The notes under the pieces were generated by a model. The model was given only the letters and a program-made list of their open reading frames with translations. It was not told where the DNA came from and ran no database searches. This document shows positions 5,293-11,576 of a DNA stretch of 29,108 bases, piece after piece; position 1 is the first letter of the stretch; every line of letters begins with the position of its first letter. The DNA is from a virus, in IMG/VR virus record IMGVR_UViG_3300022591_000050, positions 1-29,108 of that record; one strand, 5' to 3'. The translations under genes and the position numbers were made by a program.

Positions 5293-5391
5293 ATGCTCAC
5301 TACTATGACTACTCATGCACACGTTGTACTCACTATACTTGTTGTTACTAGTGTTGTTATAGTCAATTGGCTTATTGTATATCGGAGATAA
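5293..5391 (+). CDS. Tiny membrane protein
   Basis: A protein of 32 residues. A Thr-rich start (M-L-T-T-M-T-T-H-A-H) is followed by one hydrophobic stretch (V-V-L-T-I-L-V-V-T-S-V-V-I-V) and a basic Y-R-R end, the pattern of a single-span membrane protein. AAGGA lies 9 nt upstream. Its stop is one base before the start of the next gene, whose ribosome site overlaps its last codons, so they form one unit. Confidence 0.45.
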   Translation: MLTTMTTHAHVVLTILVVTSVVIVNWLIVYRR

Positions 5392-5392
5392 C

Positions 5393-5587
5393 ATGACTAG
5401 CTATACTGTACACAAGGTACTTACACATAATAGTATGCAATTACTGTTAGTACAAGGACGCGAAGGCAACTCAATGGAACTGTGTGTATACAATGAGCAC
5501 ACGGGTAATACTGCCATGAGATTATGCTCGCCCACAATAGAAGAATTTGAACGAGCCATTGAGCTGATTAAACGTGGACAGGATTAA
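5393..5587 (+). CDS. Small phage protein, function unknown
   Basis: A protein of 64 residues starting M-T-S-Y-T-V-H-K-V-L. The start at 5393 follows CGGAG by 5-6 nt; a TTG at 5375 is rejected because it lies before that site. The N-terminus is beta-rich, followed by a C-terminal helix (E-E-F-E-R-A-I-E-L-I-K-R). It sits between two tiny membrane-protein genes, which suggests a shared job, but the function is unknown. Confidence 0.7.
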   Translation: MTSYTVHKVLTHNSMQLLLVQGREGNSMELCVYNEHTGNTAMRLCSPTIEEFERAIELIKRGQD

Positions 5588-5729
5588 TCGTTTTTTTAGG
5601 GCTTGGTATCAACCCGAGTATCATATGGCCCGTGAAGACTGGCTGTACTGTGGAGCATTACTACTGGGTAGCGTTATAGCTTTTGGGCTAGGGCTTGTTT
5701 TGGGCTTGCTGTGGACTAGGTTTATCTGA
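5574..5729 (+). CDS. Small single-span membrane protein
   Basis: A protein of 51 residues from a GTG that overlaps the previous gene, or 34 residues from ATG 5625. A basic/aromatic stretch (R-I-N-R-F-F-R-A-W-Y) is followed by a long hydrophobic helix (L-L-L-G-S-V-I-A-F-G-L-G-L-V-L-G-L-L-W) and a final T-R-F-I. The coding quality of the basic stretch favours the longer form, but no strong ribosome site is seen. It overlaps tail-to-tail with the minus-strand gene ending at 5688. Confidence 0.45.
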   Translation: MDRINRFFRAWYQPEYHMAREDWLYCGALLLGSVIAFGLGLVLGLLWTRFI

Positions 5730-5867
5730 ATACACGCTATAGTGTACACGACAGTAAGCAGAGAATAAGGGTTTCTTATCCGAACGATATGAGCCCAACC
5801 ATTGTGTAAAATGCCCACATCCTTGACGGGCGCATAGTTGAACTGATTGTGGGATTAGCTTGCTCAT
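5688..5867 (-). CDS. Small Cys-containing protein, late-type leaderless gene
   Basis: A protein of 59 residues starting M-S-K-L-I-P-Q-S-V-Q-L. It contains C-A-R-Q-G-C-G-H (Cys/His spacing compatible with a metal site), aromatic F-T-Q-W-L-G-S-Y and a Pro/Gln-rich tail. A perfect TATAAATA octamer ends 5 nt before the ATG, exactly where a T4-type late transcript would start. No ribosome site is possible. Its end overlaps the small membrane gene on the other strand by about 40 bp. Confidence 0.45.
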   Translation of the reverse strand: MSKLIPQSVQLCARQGCGHFTQWLGSYRSDKKPLFSAYCRVHYSVYSDKPSPQQAQNKP

Positions 5868-6011
5868 ATGTGTATTTATAGACGTCTCGAAGTTAGTCTG
5901 ACGGCGCTACGGCGGACTAACCTGAGCAGAACAGGCGCACCCTCGCTACAAAAATTTTTTCGCGCACCGCTTCGCGGCTCTATTGGCATATCGCGCTCGC
6001 ATTTTGGGCTA
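5868..6011. other. GC-richer non-coding stretch with a hairpin
   Basis: No credible gene lies between the late octamer and the promoter at 6012. It contains a 7-bp inverted repeat, GTTAGTC (5892-5898) with GACTAAC (5915-5921), and a short CCGC-TTC-GCGG hairpin near 5967. The base composition is clearly more GC-rich than its flanks. The open frame on the plus strand through this stretch is a chance extension of the 6069 gene. Confidence 0.4.
5873..5880 (-). promoter_or_regulatory. T4-type late promoter, perfect TATAAATA
   Basis: The minus-strand octamer TATAAATA matches the T4 late consensus exactly and lies 5 nt before the ATG at 5867. Confidence 0.6.
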
Positions 6012-6040
6012 TTGACAAGTGCCAATATTAGTGTTATAAT
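6012..6040 (+). promoter_or_regulatory. Perfect sigma70 promoter, TTGACA-N17-TATAAT
   Basis: Consensus -35 (6012-6017) and -10 (6035-6040) with a 17-bp spacer, giving a leader of about 20 nt before the 6069 gene. Confidence 0.9.
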
Positions 6041-6068
6041 ACTCTTATACACTTACACAGGAGTCATT

Positions 6069-6422
6069 ATGCAGGCTATCGTTGAAACTACTGGGGGCTT
6101 GTTTCCCGCACACACTTATCTAGTAGATGGCAATAATCTTGTTGCTTATATACGTGTAGGCACTACCAAACCATTTTTCTTTAAACAGCCTATCAAAGGC
6201 TTTGATCGGCGTGGGCGTAAGTTTGAACCGACAACGGCTAGCCCATTTAATAATTGGGCCAAGTTGCTTAAGGCGCATATTGATGTTGCCGAGCCAATAG
6301 CTGTCACTAGACAAGTAGTGGGCTCTAAGGGTGAGATATATACTGTAGACCTCGATGCTAAGACCTGTACTTGTGCAGGATTTACATTTAGGGGGTCTTG
6401 TAAACACACTAAGGACTTGTAA
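6069..6422 (+). CDS. SWIM zinc-finger protein
   Basis: A protein of 117 residues starting M-Q-A-I-V-E-T. The C-terminus carries C100-x-C102-x8-C111-x-H113 (C-T-C-A-G-F-T-F-R-G-S-C-K-H), the SWIM zinc-finger pattern, preceded by the usual beta strand (I-Y-T-V-D-L). SWIM domains bind DNA or protein partners. The first 80 residues are unassigned. The start at 6069 is set by AGGAG and the consensus promoter at 6012. The next gene follows the stop with no gap. Confidence 0.85.
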   Translation: MQAIVETTGGLFPAHTYLVDGNNLVAYIRVGTTKPFFFKQPIKGFDRRGRKFEPTTASPFNNWAKLLKAHIDVAEPIAVTRQVVGSKGEIYTVDLDAKTCTCAGFTFRGSCKHTKDL

Positions 6423-6719
6423 ATGAGTAATGGTATACATTCACATAAGGTTACTGCGGTACGTCCCGGCGATGTAATGCGCCACGCAGAGCTAGATCAA
6501 ACTGTGGACGTTATTGGAGTTAAGGGCAACTGGGTAGAGTTTGTAGATCGTCAAGCGTTCAATAGCCTACGCTATCTAGAAGAAGACGTGTTTGTCGAAG
6601 CGTTTCGCTGGGTACGTAATAGCCCGGTTATCTACAGCACGTGGGCTGACAAGCGTGGGGATATGCTAGCCGAAGCTAGACAACAGGGTATTATGGTACC
6701 TAGAGAGTTTAGTGCTTAA
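6423..6719 (+). CDS. Small phage protein, function unknown
   Basis: A protein of 98 residues starting M-S-N-G-I-H-S-H-K-V. The first half is beta-rich (V-D-V-I-G-V-K-G-N-W-V-E-F-V) and the C-terminus helical (A-D-K-R-G-D-M-L-A-E-A-R). It begins immediately after the stop of the SWIM gene and is probably translated with it. No function is recognised. Confidence 0.75.
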   Translation: MSNGIHSHKVTAVRPGDVMRHAELDQTVDVIGVKGNWVEFVDRQAFNSLRYLEEDVFVEAFRWVRNSPVIYSTWADKRGDMLAEARQQGIMVPREFSA

Positions 6720-6824
6720 CATACTACGAGCTGGCTATGTTATGAAAGGCCGGCATGAGTGGTATGGTGCAGACACCCTGGCCCTGTTAGTCTAGACAAC
6801 TGGGCTCATTTAATACGTGGGAAA

Positions 6825-7037
6825 TTATAAAGTTCGAACGTGGCCAGCTTCAACAGCTTCAATTAGGCCAGTCCAATCATTAGCACCCTGAAAGTTAGAT
6901 TCAGATAAGCGTCGAGCAAAGCTGTTGGCCAGCTGTTGTGCTTCATGAGCATTAGAAGGCTGTGCGCCCATTAACTGTAGTTCACGTTGAGTTATATTAG
7001 CTGTGATGCTGTGGGCTTTGATAATGTATTCTTCCAT
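6825..7037 (-). CDS. Small helical phage protein, late-type promoter
   Basis: A protein of 70 residues, helical, with M-G-A-Q-P-S-N-A-H-E-A-Q-Q-L-A-N-S-F-A-R-R-L and an acidic C-terminal helix. CAGGAG precedes the ATG. A GATAAATA octamer at 7061-7054 would give a 10-nt leader carrying that site, so it is probably a late gene set against the early-type genes around it. The 105 bp between 6720 and 6824 hold no feature I can support. Confidence 0.75.
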   Translation of the reverse strand: MEEYIIKAHSITANITQRELQLMGAQPSNAHEAQQLANSFARRLSESNFQGANDWTGLIEAVEAGHVRTL

Positions 7038-7053
7038 GATTGCTCCTGTAGAG

Positions 7054-7061
7054 TATTTATC
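7054..7061 (-). promoter_or_regulatory. T4-type late promoter, GATAAATA
   Basis: A minus-strand octamer one base from TATAAATA, 16 nt before the start of 6825-7037. It lies back to back with the plus-strand promoter at 7072. Confidence 0.55.
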
Positions 7062-7071
7062 GCCATACTAG

Positions 7072-7100
7072 TTGACTTTGCAGTCTGCGAGCCACATAAT
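7072..7100 (+). promoter_or_regulatory. Sigma70-type promoter, TTGACT-N17-CATAAT
   Basis: The -35 (7072-7077) and -10 (7095-7100) are each one base from consensus, with a 17-bp spacer, upstream of the 7119 gene. Confidence 0.65.
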
Positions 7101-7118
7101 ACACTATCGGAGATTACT

Positions 7119-7493
7119 ATGATTAAAGGATTACAAGGCGTTACTGGTATAACAGTATCGGGCGGCAACACTAGTTTACCTTACGTTGGCCCAAACTCAA
7201 GCAACCCTATGACGGGTATGATACGTATCAACAACACTGAACTAGAAGTGTTTAACGGATCAAATTGGCAAATGATATCTAGCAGTTACGCAACAGTAAG
7301 TCTAGATCAAGATGTCCTGGACGTAATACAGTGGGCACGTAAAGAGCGTGATCGACACTCAAAACGCCAAGCTCTAATTAAAGACAATCCAGCCCTACAA
7401 AAAGCCCTAGAGTCTATTGAACGAGCAGAAGCCAACTTTGATATCCTAGCTAAGTTTGTGGAAAACGATCGTGTCACAGTCTCCGGAACCTAA
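7119..7493 (+). CDS. Phage protein with tail-fibre-like N-terminal repeat unit
   Basis: A protein of 124 residues. Residues 1-50 (G-L-Q-G-V-T-G-I-T-V-S-G-G, later G-M-I-R-I-N-N-T-E-L-E-V-F-N-G-S-N-W-Q) follow the short beta unit found in phage fibre and appendage proteins. Residues 60-124 form a charged helical region (A-R-K-E-R-D-R-H-S-K-R-Q-A). The start at 7119 has CGGAG 6 nt upstream. It is the first gene of the long plus-strand run. A structural role is inferred. Confidence 0.75.
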   Translation: MIKGLQGVTGITVSGGNTSLPYVGPNSSNPMTGMIRINNTELEVFNGSNWQMISSSYATVSLDQDVLDVIQWARKERDRHSKRQALIKDNPALQKALESIERAEANFDILAKFVENDRVTVSGT

Positions 7494-7749
7494 TGTACCC
7501 AAACTGATACGAGAGTATTTGGACGGGTTTCACGGGCATTATAAAATTCCACGTCATTGTCCAGAAGAAGAAGATGTAAAGGAATGGCTCAAACAAACCG
7601 GAGCCCAATTTAGATATTGGATCTATTACAAAGGGCATGTTAGTGACAGCTACGGTGTAGTCAATATCAAAGATCCCAAGTGGTGTACACTATTTGAGCT
7701 ACGTTGGGCACATTTGGTTATCGGCACAGTTGACAGACCTAGATCGTGA
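7471..7749 (+). CDS. Small protein of the F-x-L-R-W family
   Basis: A protein of 92 residues from a GTG start that overlaps the previous gene; a TTG at 7456 is the alternative. It has V-K-E-W-L-K-Q-T-G-A-Q-F-R-Y-W and then C-T-L-F-E-L-R-W, the signature repeated by several proteins at 10446-12975. Here the signature is followed by 13 extra residues. The role is unknown. Confidence 0.65.
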   Translation: MSQSPEPNVPKLIREYLDGFHGHYKIPRHCPEEEDVKEWLKQTGAQFRYWIYYKGHVSDSYGVVNIKDPKWCTLFELRWAHLVIGTVDRPRS

Positions 7750-7758
7750 GTGTAAACT
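7730..7758 (+). promoter_or_regulatory. Possible internal promoter, TTGACA-N17-TAAACT
   Basis: A perfect -35 at 7730 and a weaker -10 at 7753 with a 17-bp spacer, inside the end of 7471-7749 and ahead of the 7784 gene. Confidence 0.45.
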
Positions 7759-7783
7759 GTTAACTAAACAACTTCTGGAATCT

Positions 7784-7951
7784 ATGATGAACTTTAGACA
7801 TTGGCTGTCGGAAATGTGGCTCAACCACAAAGACGAGTATATCGATATTGGACAAGCGGTTCCAGAAGCTGACCTCGCCCAATACTTTCAGAAATACAAG
7901 TATTGGCTCAAACGTGAATATAGACATCAACAAGGATCTAACAATGGATAA
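7784..7951 (+). CDS. Small basic phage protein, function unknown
   Basis: A protein of 55 residues starting M-M-N-F-R-H-W-L-S-E-M-W. It is rich in Trp, Tyr and Lys, with Y-F-Q-K-Y-K-Y-W-L-K-R-E-Y. The type recurs among T4-like aquatic phages. The ATG pair at 7784/7787 is preferred over far-upstream rare starts. Its end overlaps the start of the next gene. Confidence 0.6.
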   Translation: MMNFRHWLSEMWLNHKDEYIDIGQAVPEADLAQYFQKYKYWLKREYRHQQGSNNG

Positions 7952-8120
7952 GTTTATCAACTGGTATCGCGATTACTACACTGAGATTACATGGTTTGTA
8001 ATCGGCATTTTGTTTATCAACTTTTTGGAAGATATGGCTCGAGAAAACTTCTCAGGAGCTCTGCTCAATGCAGTCTTAATTGCTGTAAACTATATGTTCT
8101 GGAAGCAGGATAATGTTTGA
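7944..8120 (+). CDS. Small two-helix membrane protein
   Basis: A protein of 58 residues. M-D-K-F-I-N-W-Y-R-D-Y is followed by a hydrophobic helix (W-F-V-I-G-I-L-F-I-N-F-L) and a second one (A-L-L-N-A-V-L-I-A-V-N-Y-M-F-W). AGGA lies 8 nt before ATG 7944; the longer open frame from 7848 lacks a site. It precedes and overlaps another membrane-protein gene. Confidence 0.7.
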   Translation: MDKFINWYRDYYTEITWFVIGILFINFLEDMARENFSGALLNAVLIAVNYMFWKQDNV

Positions 8121-8481
8121 TAGTATCTACATATTACTAGCCGCACTATTTGTCAAACACTGGTACATTGACTTTGTTAACCAAAGCTCAGAGGAAGTAG
8201 CAGGCAAAGGCATTTACGGCAATGCATACGGATTGATGCATTCAATCAAACACGGTGTTGCCACCTTCCTGATCATGTGGTACTTTCTAGCTAATTGGCC
8301 TTTGGCTGTTATTGTTGGCTTCATTGACTTTGTCTTACACTATCATATTGATTGGGCTAAGATGAACATCAACAAGCGTTGGGGTTATACTGTAGAACAG
8401 CCTGCTTTCTGGGCTTGGCTAGGTGCTGATCAATTGGCACACTCATTAACATATCTTGCATTGGTTTGGTTAGTTGTATGA
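8113..8481 (+). CDS. DUF3307-type membrane protein
   Basis: A protein of 122 residues with several hydrophobic helices and the spaced charged residues typical of DUF3307 proteins: K-H-W-Y-I-D-F near the N-terminus, L-M-H-S-I-K-H in the middle, L-H-Y-H-I-D-W-A-K later and D-Q-L-A-H near the end. The family is common in phages and bacteria, with unknown chemistry; the conserved H/D/K set suggests a membrane enzyme. It overlaps both neighbours (ATGA type). Confidence 0.75.
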   Translation: MFDSIYILLAALFVKHWYIDFVNQSSEEVAGKGIYGNAYGLMHSIKHGVATFLIMWYFLANWPLAVIVGFIDFVLHYHIDWAKMNINKRWGYTVEQPAFWAWLGADQLAHSLTYLALVWLVV

Positions 8482-8786
8482 AGATGTATATTTGTATTAA
8501 AGACACAACACCCGTTGGTATGGCTATGAATGCCGCGGCCCATGCTGGGTTGATGTGCCACTTGAACTTTAGTGAAGATGAAGAATATCGTACTTGGCTA
8601 GATAATTCATTTAAAAAAGTTACTTGCTCGGTTACACCTGCAGAGTTTGCCATGTGCAAGACTGTAGATGAGCATGTGATTGTAACAGAAAGCCGCATGG
8701 ACAATGCTGAATTGGCTATCGTTCTTAAGCCTCGTGCAGACCAAGACTGGCCTGAGTTTATCAACCTACTGAAGCTGTGGAAATGA
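8478..8786 (+). CDS. Phage protein with weak PTH2-like pattern
   Basis: A protein of 102 residues starting M-K-M-Y-I-C-I-K-D-T-T-P-V-G-M-A. The order of elements (N-terminal strand, A-A-A-H-A-G helix, W-L-D-N-S-F-K-K-V-T-C, then E-S-R-M-D-N-A-E-L-A-I-V-L-K-P-R) loosely follows the peptidyl-tRNA hydrolase 2 fold. This is a tentative fold guess, not an assignment. The start overlaps the previous stop as ATGA. Confidence 0.7.
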   Translation: MKMYICIKDTTPVGMAMNAAAHAGLMCHLNFSEDEEYRTWLDNSFKKVTCSVTPAEFAMCKTVDEHVIVTESRMDNAELAIVLKPRADQDWPEFINLLKLWK

Positions 8787-8968
8787 ACGAGCGCATTAAA
8801 GAACTAATGCGGGAAGCAGACTATCCTGCTCCCGAGATTGCTAAACGAGCACAGGTTTTATGTGATTTGATTATCAAGGACAATATCCAAACATTAATCA
8901 ATAACGGCTATGATGATGCGGCTAAATGCTTGCACGATGTACACTTTGGAATGGACGATGCAGTATGA
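8783..8968 (+). CDS. Small helical phage protein, function unknown
   Basis: A protein of 61 residues starting M-N-E-R-I-K-E-L, a common opening in T4-like phages. Two helices carry A-K-R-A-Q-V-L-C-D-L-I-I-K and D-D-A-A-K-C-L-H-D-V-H. It is coupled by ATGA to the gene before and overlaps the next. Confidence 0.75.
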   Translation: MNERIKELMREADYPAPEIAKRAQVLCDLIIKDNIQTLINNGYDDAAKCLHDVHFGMDDAV

Positions 8969-9222
8969 CAGCAGTAAAGAAGGACCCGCCAGAGCATAAA
9001 GATAAGCTAGGGCGTAATATTAGTGTAGGTGACTTTGTTGCTTACCCTATTCGCAATAGTCTCGAGTTTGGCAAGGTGATGAAGCTGAACAACAAGATGG
9101 TAGGGGTGGTTCCAGCAGTTAGCAAGTACAAAATTTATGGCAACACCAACAAGTATCCACAGGATCTAGTTCGATTAGAAGCACAGGATATGACTTGGTA
9201 CATTTTAAAGAACTCAGCATGA
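8965..9222 (+). CDS. Conserved small phage protein with KDKLGR motif
   Basis: A protein of 85 residues. D-P-P-E-H-K-D-K-L-G-R then a beta-barrel-like stretch (I-S-V-G-D-F-V-A-Y-P and L-E-F-G-K-V-M-K-L) suggests a KOW/SH3-like small barrel. This opening is recurrent in T4-like aquatic phages. The start at 8965 overlaps the preceding stop. Function unknown. Confidence 0.75.
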   Translation: MTAVKKDPPEHKDKLGRNISVGDFVAYPIRNSLEFGKVMKLNNKMVGVVPAVSKYKIYGNTNKYPQDLVRLEAQDMTWYILKNSA

Positions 9223-9386
9223 AAATTAAATTTGATAAAGATACAATGCCCGATGAGCTATACAATGCTCTCCTGCAACACTTTGTTAATGAAGCAGTTG
9301 GATTAGGTGTAGAAGTTAATAAGTTTACACAGTTTGAAAATTGGGTAGTTGAATGCGACGTTGACGCTAAGGCATCAGTACACTAA
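9219..9386 (+). CDS. Small acidic phage protein, function unknown
   Basis: A protein of 55 residues starting M-K-I-K-F-D-K-D-T-M-P-D-E-L-Y-N-A-L. An N-terminal strand, a helix and a C-terminal strand (W-V-V-E-C-D-V) are visible. It is coupled by ATGA to the gene before and TAATG to the one after. Confidence 0.7.
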   Translation: MKIKFDKDTMPDELYNALLQHFVNEAVGLGVEVNKFTQFENWVVECDVDAKASVH

Positions 9387-9562
9387 TGAATCCTAAATAC
9401 CTTTACACAATCCGTTGGACACAGCCGTATGCTACCCAACACCTACGCCCATACTTGCGACAACTACAAGAGCAAATGGAAATGGTAATTGACAAGTATC
9501 TGGAAGAATCTACTAACTATCCAGAAGCCAAAGCTATTATTGATAAGATTAAATCATTATGA
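9386..9562 (+). CDS. Small helical protein missed by length cut-offs
   Basis: A protein of 58 residues starting M-N-P-K-Y-L-Y-T-I-R-W-T-Q-P-Y. A long helix follows (L-R-P-Y-L-R-Q-L-Q-E-Q-M-E-M-V-I-D-K). It exactly fills the space between two coupled genes: its start shares a base with the preceding TAA and its TGA overlaps the next ATG. That fit is the main evidence that it is real. Confidence 0.7.
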   Translation: MNPKYLYTIRWTQPYATQHLRPYLRQLQEQMEMVIDKYLEESTNYPEAKAIIDKIKSL

Positions 9563-9837
9563 TTAACTTTAATTTTAGCCTACGTAATCCATTTAGTCAG
9601 CAGTTTAAGAACTTATGGAGTTATTGTTCTAGCACTCCATTCGAATATAAGTTTATAGAGTTGCAATTATATAAAGACTCTAGTATAATTGCTGTAGACT
9701 TTATGTGGACTATACGACAAAGTCATTCGGGTTTAAGATTTGAACTTGGACTATTTGGTTACTGTTGTGAATTTAATTTTTATGACAGTCGCCATTGGGA
9801 TTATACTACAAATGCCTATCAACACTACAAAGATTAA
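9559..9837 (+). CDS. Conserved phage protein (W-T-I-R-Q-S-H family)
   Basis: A protein of 92 residues, beta-rich and aromatic, with S-L-R-N-P-F-S near the N-terminus, F-M-W-T-I-R-Q-S-H-S-G-L in the middle and F-N-F-Y-D-S-R-H-W-D-Y at the end. I recognise this pattern from many phages and prophages; no function is known to me. The C-terminus overlaps the next gene by 26 bp. Confidence 0.8.
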   Translation: MINFNFSLRNPFSQQFKNLWSYCSSTPFEYKFIELQLYKDSSIIAVDFMWTIRQSHSGLRFELGLFGYCCEFNFYDSRHWDYTTNAYQHYKD

Positions 9838-10036
9838 AGAGATATCCGAACAGGCTAAGAAACAAGTGCCACACGGGCTTGGCGTAGACAAGTGGATTGA
9901 CACATACAATGAGTTGTTCGCCGAGTTGATTGTAAAAGAATGTATGGAACTTGTTGAAGATTATCAAAAGCAAAGAACACACACTACTTGGTACAATGCG
10001 GCTGAACAGATTAAACAAAACTTTGGAGTTGAATAA
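9812..10036 (+). CDS. Conserved small helical phage protein
   Basis: A protein of 74 residues starting M-P-I-N-T-T-K-I-K-E-I-S and ending I-K-Q-N-F-G-V-E. It is helical, with F-A-E-L-I-V-K-E-C-M-E-L-V-E-D-Y. The C-terminal A-A-E-Q-I-K-x-x-F-G-V-E is frequent in small T4-like phage proteins. The start at 9812 avoids a long hydrophobic extension in the overlapping gene. Its TAATG overlaps the SGNH hydrolase start. Confidence 0.75.
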   Translation: MPINTTKIKEISEQAKKQVPHGLGVDKWIDTYNELFAELIVKECMELVEDYQKQRTHTTWYNAAEQIKQNFGVE

Positions 10037-10446
10037 TGTTAGAATGTCTAATACTTGGAGATAGTATTGCAGTTGGAGTAGGGCAAGTCCGTACGGAATG
10101 TGTTACCTATGCTAAGAATGGCATTAACAGTTACAACTATGTCAATCGGCATGTGCTACACACTAACGGCAATACACAGGCTAAGACTGTAATCATCAGC
10201 TTGGGTAGTAATGATACCAAAGACCTTGATACTTATGAAGAATTGAATACCTTACGGCAATTGGTTAAAGCTGATCGTGTATATTGGATCATGCCTAATA
10301 TTAAAGAGTCAAAGCGTAGAGCTGTATGGATGGTAGCACAAGATTATGATGATCATGTTATTGATGCACGTAAACATGAGCACAGTCCAGATGGTGTACA
10401 TCCAACCTACAAAGGTTATAAGTCAATAGCACAAGAAACAAAGTAA
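10036..10446 (+). CDS. SGNH/GDSL-type hydrolase
   Basis: A protein of 136 residues. It has G-D-S10-I near the N-terminus, S-L-G-S-N59-D as the third block and P-D119-G-V-H122-P at the end, which supplies the Ser, Asn and Asp/His of an SGNH hydrolase. The second-block glycine may be G30. At 136 residues it is near the minimum for the fold. Such enzymes remove acyl groups from sugars or lipids; in a phage it could trim host surface polysaccharide, but with no signal peptide it would act in the cytoplasm or virion. It lies among coupled small genes. Confidence 0.8.
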   Translation: MLECLILGDSIAVGVGQVRTECVTYAKNGINSYNYVNRHVLHTNGNTQAKTVIISLGSNDTKDLDTYEELNTLRQLVKADRVYWIMPNIKESKRRAVWMVAQDYDDHVIDARKHEHSPDGVHPTYKGYKSIAQETK

Positions 10447-10667
10447 TGGAACACGTTAAAGTAGGCATGTTTAATTTGCCCGGCCTAAAGTTTGAAAAAG
10501 GAAAGTTGTCTGTTGAGTTGCTCAACGAGATGGAACAATGGGCCCAACAGAATCATTGCGGTTATCGTATGAATGATTGGTTATGGTCCTTTAAATCTGA
10601 AGCACAGCGTGATTGGTTTATCCTGCGTTGGAGTGATGCTATACCCAAAGAGGATGTAGAGCAATGA
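10446..10667 (+). CDS. W-F-x-L-R-W family protein 1
   Basis: A protein of 73 residues. E-M-E-Q-W-A-Q-Q-N, then a short strand with W-L-W-S-F-K, then R-D-W-F-I-L-R-W-S. This helix-strand-signature order is shared by the proteins that follow up to 12975. A ten-residue tail follows the signature. The start overlaps the hydrolase stop (TAATG) and the end overlaps the next start by 4 bp. Confidence 0.8.
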   Translation: MEHVKVGMFNLPGLKFEKGKLSVELLNEMEQWAQQNHCGYRMNDWLWSFKSEAQRDWFILRWSDAIPKEDVEQ

Positions 10668-11050
10668 CAACTCCTTACAAGTTTAAAGGTCGTGGTACTA
10701 TACAGATTACTGGACGTCAAACTGGTAAAAGCATACTGAACAACATGTTTAGTGGGCAGGCATTGCAACGGATTGTAGACGATATTATGGAACGCCCTGT
10801 TGAAGATCTAGTGCTAAGTCGAGGTACAGTTTATGGCGCACGATATTATACTGTAGAGCCAATAGGCGGTAACTGGAAGGATATGGAAGAATGGTGCGGG
10901 GAAACGTTCGGCCCAGGTAGCACTCAGGTGTGGCAACACGATATAGCAAAGGCCCCTGCACCTGAGCTACGTTGGTATATGAATAATCGTAAGTTTTGGT
11001 TCCGTAATGAAAAAGATCGTGATTGGTTTATCCTAAGGTGGCGCTCATGA
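10664..11050 (+). CDS. W-F-x-L-R-W family protein 2
   Basis: A protein of 128 residues. The N-terminus has F-K-G-R-G-T-I-Q-I-T-G-R-Q-T-G-K-S. The second half has M-E-E-W-C-G-E-T-F-G-P-G, a strand with K-F-W-F-R, and R-D-W-F-I-L-R-W at the very end, the fullest form of the family pattern. The G-R-Q-T-G-K-S piece is one residue short of a Walker A loop, so I do not call it an ATPase. ATGA overlaps on both sides. Confidence 0.8.
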   Translation: MTTPYKFKGRGTIQITGRQTGKSILNNMFSGQALQRIVDDIMERPVEDLVLSRGTVYGARYYTVEPIGGNWKDMEEWCGETFGPGSTQVWQHDIAKAPAPELRWYMNNRKFWFRNEKDRDWFILRWRS

Positions 11051-11298
11051 AAGTATGGGAAGATAAAGTTACAATTGATTGCTGGCATAATGAACACCTT
11101 GAACGGCGTTGTCACCCTGCTTGGATGAAGATGGTAGATAGTATTGATGAGAGCTTGCCACACGACGGATATGAGCGTGAAGTGAATAAAATACTAAAAA
11201 AATATAAGGCTAAGATGATTCGCCCTAGTACCTATCCGCATTACATGCGATTTCCTAACGAGAAGATGGCTACTTGGTTCCTATTGGAATGGTCATGA
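11047..11298 (+). CDS. W-F-x-L-R-W family protein 3 (divergent)
   Basis: A protein of 83 residues starting M-K-V-W-E-D-K-V-T. It ends with M-R-F-P-N-E-K-M-A-T-W-F-L-L-E-W-S, the family signature with Glu in place of Arg. The first part has W-H-N-E-H-L-E-R-R-C-H, a possible Cys/His metal site not seen in its neighbours. Translation is coupled through ATGA. Confidence 0.75.
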   Translation: MKVWEDKVTIDCWHNEHLERRCHPAWMKMVDSIDESLPHDGYEREVNKILKKYKAKMIRPSTYPHYMRFPNEKMATWFLLEWS

Positions 11299-11576
11299 CA
11301 CTACGAGCAGTTAAGGGCGGATGGATTAACGTAGACCTAGAAGGGCAGACTATGGTTACACAAGAACGCAAGAGCAAATACAAGCATAAGGTTATCTTTA
11401 GCCCTATGCAGATTGATGACGAGCATTGTGAAATCCAGGAATGGTGTACACAAATGTTTGGCCCAGGCGGCCGCAGTAAGAAACTACGCTGGCGCTACGG
11501 CTGGACTGAAAAGGCCAACATCTACTACTTTAAAAGTGGCAAAGATGCTATGATGTTTACATTGAGGTGGTCATGA
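11295..11576 (+). CDS. W-F-x-L-R-W family protein 4
   Basis: A protein of 93 residues starting M-T-L-R-A-V-K-G-G-W. It has I-Q-E-W-C-T-Q-M-F-G-P-G-G-R, a basic W-R-Y-G-W stretch, Y-Y-F-K-S-G-K-D-A-M and a final F-T-L-R-W-S. This version, with Y-F-K-S-x-x-D-A-M-M-F, is the form I associate with small T4-like phage proteins. Function unknown. Confidence 0.8.
   Translation: MTLRAVKGGWINVDLEGQTMVTQERKSKYKHKVIFSPMQIDDEHCEIQEWCTQMFGPGGRSKKLRWRYGWTEKANIYYFKSGKDAMMFTLRWS

Noticed and set aside
5868-6068. Upstream extension of the SWIM-protein frame
   Set aside because: A consensus promoter (6012-6040) and AGGAG directly before ATG 6069 show that the gene starts there; the extension is basic, unstructured and crosses a hairpin.
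6720-6824. Possible 17-codon peptide from about 6742
   Set aside because: Too short, no ribosome site and no hydrophobic or motif content; I treat the stretch as non-coding spacer.
9365-9395. TTGACG followed 17 bp later by TAATGA as a promoter
   Set aside because: The -10 match is poor and the genes on either side overlap as a coupled run, so a promoter is not needed.
10690-10760. Walker A loop G-R-Q-T-G-K-S in the 10664 product
   Set aside because: It has only three residues between G and G-K-S, where four are needed, and no Walker B or other ATPase motif follows in 128 residues.
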